DNA from: Bacillota bacterium
Lineage (GTDB): Bacteria; Bacillota; Clostridia; Lachnospirales; Bianqueaceae
Assembly (NCBI GenBank): GCA_017442735.1
Contig: JAFRZE010000068.1
Span: 48,035-112,034, forward strand
DNA: 64,000 nucleotides
Direction of reading: 5' to 3'
The first letter of the stretch is position 1; each line of letters starts with the position of its first letter. The position numbers and the translations under genes were made by a program. Below, piece by piece: positions 33,352-40,706 of this stretch. Under the pieces are notes generated by a model. That model was given only the letters and a program-made list of their open reading frames with translations, had not been told where the DNA came from and did no database searches.

Positions 33352-33812
33352 TTCGGATCGACCTCGATCCGCGCTACTTCCTTCACTTTGCGCTTGGAAT
33401 TGCTGTCGCCGAATACGACCAGCGTGATCGTGCCGTCCTCGCCGCTGATCAGATATACCTTGCCTTCTTCCAGCAGCTCCTCGCCGGAGACCTCCGCGGA
33501 ATACTCATCCTGCGCGTAAATCTTCACAATACCCACTTCAGCCGGGTCGATCCCTACGGAAGTCAGCACATCCGCCATGGTGCTTCCTTTCGCGTCGATG
33601 CTGACCCTTTCCCCTTTTCCATTGACCAGCTCGCCTTTCACGGGGACCTTGGCGATATCCGTCTCGCCCAGATACCACTTCTGTTCCTGCCGGATGATCT
33701 CCACCTGGCCCTGTTCCACGATCCTGTCACCCGTAAGCCGCAGGATCATCAGCAGTGCCACGACCGCCGCCAGGATCAGAATGATGAGAAGGATGATCTT
33801 TTTCTGTTTCAT
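33348..33812 (-). CDS. Membrane-anchored small domain protein of molybdoenzyme operon
   Basis: The 154-residue product has one N-terminal membrane helix (about 5-26: IILLIILILAAVVALLMIL) and an extracytoplasmic beta-rich domain. The region GSTMADVLTSVGIDPAEVGIVKIYAQDEYSAEVSGEEL is reminiscent of the small domain near the substrate site of sulfite-oxidase-like molybdopterin proteins, but I cannot assign it firmly; it could also be a NusG-II-like domain. It overlaps both neighbours by four bases, inside the operon that ends with mobA. Its role is unknown. Confidence 0.7.
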   Translation of the reverse strand: MKQKKIILLIILILAAVVALLMILRLTGDRIVEQGQVEIIRQEQKWYLGETDIAKVPVKGELVNGKGERVSIDAKGSTMADVLTSVGIDPAEVGIVKIYAQDEYSAEVSGEELLEEGKVYLISGEDGTITLVVFGDSNSKRKVKEVARIEVDPK

Positions 33813-34363
33813 TGCTGAACTTCCTTCGCTTCATGCGTTTTGATAATTCTTTCCAGCCGCTTTACGACCCTTCCCGCGACCAGGCCGCAGACCGCTCCGG
33901 TAAAGAGGCTGACTGCCATATATAGCAGGAGGACGATACCTCGCAGCCGGAAAACGATGATGTTGGCCGTAAGGGCTGCCGCGGCCGCGGAAAACATGTT
34001 GGCAAGGCAGCAGGACAGCTGTTTTTCCAGACAGCTTTTTCTGCCGGCCCACAGAACGATATCAATGATCAGTCCCGGAATGATATAGCCGATCGGCGCA
34101 AGGATCCCCATACTTCCTGTCATTCCGAAAAGCACTGCCAGCACGCTCTGCACCAGTCCCATCAGCGTGCCGCTGCCGAACCGTGGCACCACGCAGGCGC
34201 CGATCACAAGAAAGAGCAGGGAAAAACTGGTCCCGATCCCTCCCGGGATATGGAGCGCGTCCGTGATCAAATTGGCGGCGGGAGCGATCAGCTTTTTCGC
34301 GAAAAGGCCCAGATCGCAGCAAAGAGCCCAGAAAAGCAGCTGCCGCAGTTTCTCGTGTTTCAA
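33809..34363 (-). CDS. ECF transporter S-component-like membrane protein
   Basis: The 184-residue product has five to six hydrophobic helices and features of energy-coupling-factor S components: an early LITDALHIPGGIGTSFSLLFLVIGACVVPRFGSGTLMG segment and GSMGILAPIGYIIPGLIIDIVL. S components bind a micronutrient and use a shared energising module. Its place in a molybdoenzyme operon makes import of a cofactor precursor or related compound plausible; this is inference. It starts 14 bases after the catalytic subunit stop. Confidence 0.75.
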   Translation of the reverse strand: MKHEKLRQLLFWALCCDLGLFAKKLIAPAANLITDALHIPGGIGTSFSLLFLVIGACVVPRFGSGTLMGLVQSVLAVLFGMTGSMGILAPIGYIIPGLIIDIVLWAGRKSCLEKQLSCCLANMFSAAAAALTANIIVFRLRGIVLLLYMAVSLFTGAVCGLVAGRVVKRLERIIKTHEAKEVQQ

Positions 34364-34377
34364 TGATATCTCCTTCT

Positions 34378-37179
34378 TTATGCCTTACGGATCTCCACCA
34401 GATTGGTGTGCTGGGGGTTTCCCTTGGCGATCGGTGTGGGATAGGCGGTGGACGTCAGTACATTGATGCTGCCGCGGATATCAGTGCCCTGCTTATCGGG
34501 CGTGAACCAGCCACCCTGGGAGATAGCCGCCACACCCTGCCGGATCCGCTGTGTTACAATGGCCGGGATCCGGATGCAGCCGCGGTCATTATAGACCTCG
34601 GTCATCTCGCCGTCCTGAATGCCACGTGCGGCCGCGTCCGCCGGATGGATCCATACGCCGGGCTTTTCCACTTCATCCTGCCATTCGTTGTTGTCATGGA
34701 TGGAATGCGCGCGGCGCCGGGTATGCCAGCCGATCAGCTGCAGCGGGTATTTCTCTTTCAGCGGATCCTCCGGACCTTCCGGACAAGGCATATAGCGAGG
34801 GATCGCGGCCACGTCCGGTTGATGAAGATCGTAGAGTCTTTCGGAAAAAATCTCGATCTTTCCGGACGGAGTCGGGAAGGGATGATTCGCCGGATCCCTG
34901 ATCTCCTGCTCAAAGCCTACCGCTTTGATCTGTTCTTTGAACTGCCAGCCGCCCTCCCGGCTGAAGGTCTCGTAATCGGGCAGTTCCGGTTCTCTTTCTC
35001 GAATAAAGGCATAATTCGCCTTCAGCCAGTCGCTGACTTCAGGCTTTCCTTCGATAAAGTCATCATATACGCCAACTTTTTCCGCCACTTCCTTCAGCCA
35101 GTCCCATTCGAACCGGCAGCCGAAGAGCGGCCGTACGACCTGATTGTGCTTCAGGTAATAGTTGCTGCCCGCCCAGGGATTGATCATATTCTCTCCCTCA
35201 AATACGGAGGTGGCCGGAAGCAAGAGGTCCGCAAAGCGGGCGCTGGGCGTCATGAACACGTCAGAACAGACGATCATCTCACACTTGTGATCGTCCTTCA
35301 GAATACGGATCGTATCGTTGATATTGCTGTGCTGATTGATCAGGATATCGCTGGCCATACAGAAGAGCATTTTGATATTCGTATCCAGCTTTTCGACGCC
35401 TTTGATCCCGTCTTTCAGCGGCTCGAGCTCGGTTCCGTGCTCGATAGCCTTCGTCCAGAGAAACGTGGGGATCTTGCCCGGATAGGGATTCGGCATCCGG
35501 TTCAGATAATTCATCATCGGCGTATGTTCCCCGATCCGGCTCCCGTTGGCGCAGTTGCTTCCGCCGCTGACGCCCACGTTGCCGGTCAGGCAGGAGAGCA
35601 TCATCATGGCGCGGGCAGACTGCTCGCCGTTGCCGTGGCGCTGGGCGCCGAAGCCCGCTTCAATGCAGGCAGGTTTGGTCGTCGCGTATTCTCTGGCCAG
35701 AGCCCGGATGCGGTGTGCTTCGATCCCGGTGATCTCCTCTGCCCATTCCGGTGTTTTCAGGATACCGTCCTTTACACCGAAAAGATAGCTGTGATAGCTT
35801 TCTCCGGCCGGTACGCCTTCCGGCATATGTTCCTCGTCGAAACCGAGACAGTAGGTGTCGATGAAATGCTGATCCTGCAGGCCTTCCTCAAAGATGACAT
35901 AAGCCATGGCGTCCGCCAGCGCCGCGTCGGTAGATGGTCTCAGCGCGAACCAGTCATCCGCATAGGTGACTGCTGTCTGACTGAGCCGGGGATCTATCGC
36001 GACGATCTTCACACCCTTCTGTTTCAGCTGGGAAAGATAATAATTACGTTCAGGCCCGAAGATCGTCTCCGCCGTATTCGCTGCCCAGAGGATCATCAGT
36101 TTGGTGTCCAGCTGGGTAGAGGCGCTGCTGCCGCCGTTCGGCGTTCCGTAGACATAATCGGATATATAGGTGACACAGGCGGAGCTGTAGGAATTATAGG
36201 CGTCCAGATAGCCGCCGTCCAGCGCAAGGAGCCGGTTCATGAGTGTACCGGGCCGCATAATGCCGCATACGCCGGTGCCGTAGAGCACGAAGCGGCTGCC
36301 CGGGCCGTACTCGCGGCCGGTGCGCAGGATGTTATCCGCGACCTCACGGACGGCCTCTTCCCAGCTGATCCGCTCGAATTTTCCGCTTCCCCGCTCGCCG
36401 AGCCGGCGCATCGGATATCGCAGCCGGTCGGGGTTCAGGTATGTCTTCCGGTAGCCGCGGCCGCGGACACACGCTCTGATCTGCGGCGCATGGGAAGGAT
36501 TGCAGTCGGATTCGATCTGCAGCACGCAGTTTTCCTGTACATGGGGCCGGATCACACAAATCCCGCCGCAGTTATTGATGCCGCCGGTGGCGACGATATG
36601 TTCTTCCTCATTGGGAATGGGGTCCTTCGGCACGGATCCCGCGCCGCCCAGATCCTCCTCTGTGAACTCATGGAGGCTAAGCTTTCCGAGCGCTTCCCGG
36701 AATAGTTCCGGGATCCCGGGATAAATGTCCGGATAGTCCGCCAGGCTCTTACTTAAGGCCTTCAGTCCTTCCAGGAGATAATCGTCCAGGAAATCGGCCA
36801 CGGCCTCTACGCGTGCCGCCAGGTCCCCGCCTTCCGCGCCAAGCAGATACTCGAGGAAGCGAAGCTGCTCTCCCAGGTAGTCGGGCGGATTGCCTTCGAT
36901 CCACTGAGGCTCATAGCCCCATTGATGATAGAACCGGATGATCTCCAGTGTCGTCTGGTTGAGCAGCGCCTTTTCACCCATATAGACCGATGCCCACAGC
37001 GGAGGTGTGAAATTCGCGTCGGTCCCGCGGAAGCAGAAGTCATACATCAGCTCCCAATCCCTGCGTGTATGTGCTTCGAAGCCCGGGAAAGACGCACAGA
37101 TCGCCATAGCTTTCTCCCGGCTCTCCAGGAAATCCGCGCAGCGGCCGATGATCTTTTGCCATTCGTTTCTTTCTGTCAT
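34378..37179 (-). CDS. TorD-like chaperone domain fused to DMSO-reductase-family molybdoenzyme
   Basis: A 933-residue protein. Residues about 1-175 look like a TorD/DmsD chaperone: all-helical, with ANFTPPLWASVYMGEKALL and GNPPDYLGEQLRFLEYLL matching the family's ExPxDHL..EL.F signature. Residues about 195-930 are a molybdopterin oxidoreductase: INNCGGIC and ACVRGRGYRKTYLNPDRLRYPM (iron-sulfur region), SYSSACVTYISDYVYG (candidate Mo-ligand Ser), AANTAETIFGPE, GGWFTPDK and PTPIAKGNPQHTNLVEI at the end. No Tat signal is present, so it is cytoplasmic. The first iron-sulfur cysteine of DmsA (CxxxC) appears replaced by Gly. The next upstream genes encode an FAD oxidoreductase and a ferredoxin subunit. 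Substrate unknown. Confidence 0.88.
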   Translation of the reverse strand: MTERNEWQKIIGRCADFLESREKAMAICASFPGFEAHTRRDWELMYDFCFRGTDANFTPPLWASVYMGEKALLNQTTLEIIRFYHQWGYEPQWIEGNPPDYLGEQLRFLEYLLGAEGGDLAARVEAVADFLDDYLLEGLKALSKSLADYPDIYPGIPELFREALGKLSLHEFTEEDLGGAGSVPKDPIPNEEEHIVATGGINNCGGICVIRPHVQENCVLQIESDCNPSHAPQIRACVRGRGYRKTYLNPDRLRYPMRRLGERGSGKFERISWEEAVREVADNILRTGREYGPGSRFVLYGTGVCGIMRPGTLMNRLLALDGGYLDAYNSYSSACVTYISDYVYGTPNGGSSASTQLDTKLMILWAANTAETIFGPERNYYLSQLKQKGVKIVAIDPRLSQTAVTYADDWFALRPSTDAALADAMAYVIFEEGLQDQHFIDTYCLGFDEEHMPEGVPAGESYHSYLFGVKDGILKTPEWAEEITGIEAHRIRALAREYATTKPACIEAGFGAQRHGNGEQSARAMMMLSCLTGNVGVSGGSNCANGSRIGEHTPMMNYLNRMPNPYPGKIPTFLWTKAIEHGTELEPLKDGIKGVEKLDTNIKMLFCMASDILINQHSNINDTIRILKDDHKCEMIVCSDVFMTPSARFADLLLPATSVFEGENMINPWAGSNYYLKHNQVVRPLFGCRFEWDWLKEVAEKVGVYDDFIEGKPEVSDWLKANYAFIREREPELPDYETFSREGGWQFKEQIKAVGFEQEIRDPANHPFPTPSGKIEIFSERLYDLHQPDVAAIPRYMPCPEGPEDPLKEKYPLQLIGWHTRRRAHSIHDNNEWQDEVEKPGVWIHPADAAARGIQDGEMTEVYNDRGCIRIPAIVTQRIRQGVAAISQGGWFTPDKQGTDIRGSINVLTSTAYPTPIAKGNPQHTNLVEIRKA

Positions 37180-37180
37180 T

Positions 37181-38380
37181 TCAGCCGCCTCCTTTTAACT
37201 CGTCCTGGATCTCTGCCATGCCGCTGATATCGCCGATCAGCACCGCGCCGCAGAGTTTTCCGTCCTGGTAGAACCGTTTTTCATAGGTCTCCGCGCCCCG
37301 CTCATTCTGATTGACGCGGAAGGATCCGGGCACATTCGTGTTTTCCCACCGTTTCGTGACGGTCGTGACGGTCTCTGATTCCGTGGTGTTCCCCACGGCG
37401 AAAAGGCCCATGCCCATGGCCGACATGATCAGCGGGAATGCCCCCGCCTCAAATGTCTTCGGCGTCTCTGGGTGGACCGCGTTGTAGCCGGCCGTCTCGC
37501 CGGAGATCCGGGCATAGTTCCACAGGCCCGGGTTGGGACCGCCGCACTGGATGCAGTCGCCGGCCGCCAGGATATCAGGGTCACTGGTCACGAGCTCGGC
37601 GTTCGTCACAACGCCCCGCTCGCACATAAGCCCCGCTTCTCTCGCCGGGCCCGTCACCGCGCGCGTGCCGGTGGAAAGAATGACGATGTCCGCCGGGAAA
37701 TGCCGACCATCCGCCAGAGAAACGCCGCTGGCCTGACTTTCGCCGGTAATCTCGCTTACCTGCACGCCGGTATAGCACTCGCAGTCGGCAGCCGTGATCC
37801 TTTCCTTGAGCAGCGCGGCGGATTCCTCATCGAGCTGCCGCGCCATCAGGCGGGGCATGGCCTCCAGTACGGTGCAGCGGATACCCAGCTGCAGCAGTTC
37901 CCAGGCCATCTCAATGCCTATCACACCGCCACCGATCAACACCGCTTCTTTCGCCGTCATACAGCGCTTCCTCAGATTATGGAAGTCTTTGGTGCCGCGC
38001 AGCGTGAGTACGCCCTCCTTCTCTCTGCCGGGAATGGGCGGCACGAAACAATCCGCGCCCAGGGCGTAGACACATTTATCGTAAGGAAACCCCCTGCCGT
38101 CAGAAAGGGTGACCCGGTGCGCCTTCGGATCAATGGCAGCCACCGCGCATCCCTTCAGCAGGCTGATCCCGCTTTCTTCATACCAGCTTTCTTTGGCAGC
38201 AAGCATCTTCTGCCGCTGGAGGCGGCGGAAATCCGTTTTGCTGAGCAGCGGGCGAAGGTACGGACTGTCCGACTCCGCCCCGATCAACGTGACGGCCGCT
38301 TCCGGATCCTGACAGCGGATCTCGCGGGCCGCTGAGAGACCGGCAATGCCGGCGCCTAACACAAGATATCGTTTATCCAC
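37181..38380 (-). CDS. NAD(P)/FAD-dependent oxidoreductase
   Basis: A 399-residue pyridine-nucleotide-disulfide-type flavoprotein of the rubredoxin/NorW reductase kind. FAD loop YLVLGAGIAGLSAAREIR at the N-terminus; NAD loop VLIGGGVIGIEMAWELLQLG at about 145-165; the second FAD motif SDPDILAAGDCIQCG. No redox-active CxxC is seen. It overlaps the ferredoxin gene by eight bases and ends one base before the molybdoenzyme gene, so it likely passes electrons from NAD(P)H to the ferredoxin or the catalytic subunit. Confidence 0.9.
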   Translation of the reverse strand: MDKRYLVLGAGIAGLSAAREIRCQDPEAAVTLIGAESDSPYLRPLLSKTDFRRLQRQKMLAAKESWYEESGISLLKGCAVAAIDPKAHRVTLSDGRGFPYDKCVYALGADCFVPPIPGREKEGVLTLRGTKDFHNLRKRCMTAKEAVLIGGGVIGIEMAWELLQLGIRCTVLEAMPRLMARQLDEESAALLKERITAADCECYTGVQVSEITGESQASGVSLADGRHFPADIVILSTGTRAVTGPAREAGLMCERGVVTNAELVTSDPDILAAGDCIQCGGPNPGLWNYARISGETAGYNAVHPETPKTFEAGAFPLIMSAMGMGLFAVGNTTESETVTTVTKRWENTNVPGSFRVNQNERGAETYEKRFYQDGKLCGAVLIGDISGMAEIQDELKGGG

Positions 38381-38930
38381 GGGACGCCTCCTTTGCCAGG
38401 ATCAGCAGGTTCGGATGAGTTTTTTCGGGAGAAGGCAGGATCGGCAGCGTATTGGTATAAAGCTGTTTCTCCTCCTCTGTCAGGGTATCCAGATCCACCA
38501 GCCGCAGGCAGTGGGTCAGGCAGGCTTCCACGCAGAGCGGCTCCCTGCCCTCTTTTCTCCTGTCCAGGCAGGCATCACATTTCATGGACCGGCCTGTTTT
38601 ATGGCTCACCTTCGGGGCGCCGTAGGGGCATACCCAGGTGCATGTGCCGCAGCCGATGCATTTTTCCGGATCGACCGCGACTGTCTCGTCTTCCTGGCGA
38701 TGCATGGCGCCGGTGGGACAATGCTTTACGCAGGGCGCGTCCTGACAATGATTGCAGCTGCCGGAGTAGTGCATGATCGTCAGGCGGCCCTGATCATCGG
38801 TGTATTCCAGCGTCTGCGTTCGGCGGAAAAAAAGCCCGGCCTCCAGGTCATGCCCGTCCTTGCAGGCCATCTGGCAGGCATTGCATCCGATACATCGGGT
38901 CTGGTCGTACACAAAACCATACGTTGCCAC
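38373..38930 (-). CDS. 4Fe-4S ferredoxin-type subunit (DmsB-like)
   Basis: Electron-transfer subunit of a molybdoenzyme. The 185-residue product contains four cysteine clusters in DmsB order: CIGCNACQMACKDGHDLE, CNHCQDAPCVKHCP, CIGCGTCTWVCPYGAP and CDACLDRRKEGREPLCVEACL. That gives up to four [4Fe-4S] clusters. The start is GTG at 38930, with AGGAGGA eight bases upstream. It is the first gene of the operon. No membrane anchor subunit (DmsC) is encoded nearby, so the enzyme is probably soluble. Confidence 0.92.
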   Translation of the reverse strand: MATYGFVYDQTRCIGCNACQMACKDGHDLEAGLFFRRTQTLEYTDDQGRLTIMHYSGSCNHCQDAPCVKHCPTGAMHRQEDETVAVDPEKCIGCGTCTWVCPYGAPKVSHKTGRSMKCDACLDRRKEGREPLCVEACLTHCLRLVDLDTLTEEEKQLYTNTLPILPSPEKTHPNLLILAKEASRG

Positions 38931-38972
38931 AGATGTCTCCTCCTGTTGATAGGGAAGAATAAATTTCTTCGA

Positions 38973-40163
38973 TTAAAAATGAACTATCTCTGCCTTTCTG
39001 ATCGCTTCCGGTGAAATATCCTGTCCGATGCCCGGAAGGTCCGGAACAGTGAAATAGCCGTCCACAGGCTGATAGTCGTATACGCATTCAGCGATGGTTC
39101 CGCTGGTCGTGTTCGCGATATGGTGCTCATGGATGATGAAGTTCGGGATTGAAGCTTCCAGGTGCAGGGCGATCACGACGCTGATCGGGCTGGAGCAGAC
39201 ATGCATCTGCGCGCCGACATCGAATATATGAGCCAGATCGCAGATCTTCTTCGCTTCGGTGATTCCGCCGCAGTTTCCGATATCCGGCTGGATCAGCGAC
39301 AGGCTGTGGTTCTCCAGGAAGGGCAGGAATCCCCATCGGGTATACGTTCTTTCTCCCGTAGCCAGCGGGATCGTGGTGTTTTCCGCGATCTTCCGCATCA
39401 CGCTCGGATTCAGCGGCGTGCAGCCTTCTTCCAGGAACATGATGTCATAGGGCTCCGCCATCTTGGCAAACTGGATAGCTGTATTCGCGTCGGTCATGGC
39501 ATGATTTTCGATCAGGATATCCATATCCGGGCCGACTGCTTCACGAACGGCTTTCAGTCTCGCTTCCGCCGTTTTCATGGTCTCCCGGCTCAGATGACCG
39601 GTCGTATCCAGATGAGAGAGGATCTTTCCGGCACGGTCGAAACGCAGGAAATTGATCTTGATCGCGGTATACCCCTGCTCTTTCGCCTTCAGGGCCGCTT
39701 CGGCATATTGCGCGGGATCGGAAAGCGCGTCCGCGGGATTAAAGGAATCGACGCCCCAGCCAAACTGCAGCTGGCTGGCGTAAGCTCTTAGCTTGTCCCG
39801 CTGTTTTCCTCCGAGAAGCTGGTACAGCGGCATGTTCGCGGCTTTGCCCTTGATATCCCAAAGGGCTGTGTCCACCGCGCTGATCGCGGACATCATGATC
39901 GCGCCGTTTCCCTGTCCCCAGAAAGACGTCTTAAAGAGCTTTTCCCAGATCGTTTCATGGGCCAGCGGATCCATGCCCTTGATCATCGGGGCGAAGTCTT
40001 TCAAAACTTCAAACGCGCCGCGCGATCCGGTCCCGATCGCCACACCGGCCTCGCCGATCCCGTATATTCCCTCGTCGGTATAGATCTTCACGATGATCGG
40101 TCTTGATCCTCCGCAGCCCATGTCCTTCTCAAGCGCCATGACGTCCACTTTTGTAATCTTCAT
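38973..40163 (-). CDS. Mandelate racemase/muconate lactonizing-type enzyme (galactonate dehydratase-like)
   Basis: Enolase-superfamily enzyme, probably a sugar-acid dehydratase. The 396-residue product has the capping domain (MKITKVDVMALEKDMG) and a TIM barrel with YTAIKINFLRF, metal ligands DILIENHAMTD, FLEEGCTPLNP and LATGERTYTRWGF, and a C-terminal QMHVCSSPISVVIALHLEASIPNF, close to the DgoD/RspA pattern. It stands alone, followed on the same strand by the ferredoxin operon after 42 bases. A decayed creatininase-like gene lies just upstream. Substrate cannot be fixed. Confidence 0.86.
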   Translation of the reverse strand: MKITKVDVMALEKDMGCGGSRPIIVKIYTDEGIYGIGEAGVAIGTGSRGAFEVLKDFAPMIKGMDPLAHETIWEKLFKTSFWGQGNGAIMMSAISAVDTALWDIKGKAANMPLYQLLGGKQRDKLRAYASQLQFGWGVDSFNPADALSDPAQYAEAALKAKEQGYTAIKINFLRFDRAGKILSHLDTTGHLSRETMKTAEARLKAVREAVGPDMDILIENHAMTDANTAIQFAKMAEPYDIMFLEEGCTPLNPSVMRKIAENTTIPLATGERTYTRWGFLPFLENHSLSLIQPDIGNCGGITEAKKICDLAHIFDVGAQMHVCSSPISVVIALHLEASIPNFIIHEHHIANTTSGTIAECVYDYQPVDGYFTVPDLPGIGQDISPEAIRKAEIVHF

Positions 40164-40214
40164 TTCCGGTATTCCTCCTTGTACTAAAAACTTATTCTCT
40201 GTCCGATGACTGAA

Positions 40215-40500
40215 TCAATATAATCCTTTTAATCTTGGATATTTTTCCTGCATTTCAGCAATATATACCTGATATTCGTCCAGCGCTTTCATGGCCTCGG
40301 AAAGATCCATCTTATCGACCAGCGCTCTTAATTTCTGTTCTCCGCGGGTCGCCTTCTCGAACCGTTCTTCTCCGCGAAGGCCAGGAAGTTGCCGATATGG
40401 CAGACAGTGTGTTGCTGCCCCGATCCAGATAAGCCTGGATATCGTCCGCGGTCATCTTGTTAAAAACGCGTGTGTATATACCTGATTCCCTTTCTTTCAT
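40215..40500 (-). pseudogene. Deleted and frameshifted remnant, possibly creatininase family
   Basis: A reverse-strand ATG at 40500 opens MKERESGIYTRVFNKMTADDIQAYLDRGSNT, which resembles the N-terminus of creatininase-family amidohydrolases. The frame then fails; after a one-base shift near 40405 the sequence reads to a TGA at 40215 as LRGEERFEKATRGEQ..DEYQVYIAEMQEKYPRLKGLY, which resembles their C-terminal helix. The whole middle (about 180 residues in the family) is missing. The family call is tentative; the frameshifted, deleted state is seen directly. Confidence 0.5.
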
Positions 40501-40706
40501 TTGTTGTATTCATTTGATAGCTTCTGTTATCCGGTTTATTTATTTCTGAGTATATCATATTTGTATCCGGGAGAAAAGGGAAGCCGGCAGATTCCAAACC
40601 CGTCAGGTAAGGATATGTCGATTATATGCCATCTCGCAGAAAATCATTGCATATCAACCGTTTTCTGATAAAATGGGAAAAAACAAAAAAAGAAGGGAAA
40701 TACATC

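Noticed and set aside
34363..36705. Long forward-strand open frame (780 codons) opposite the molybdoenzyme gene
   Set aside because: It is a shadow of the GC-rich reverse-strand molybdopterin gene; no start signal or family.
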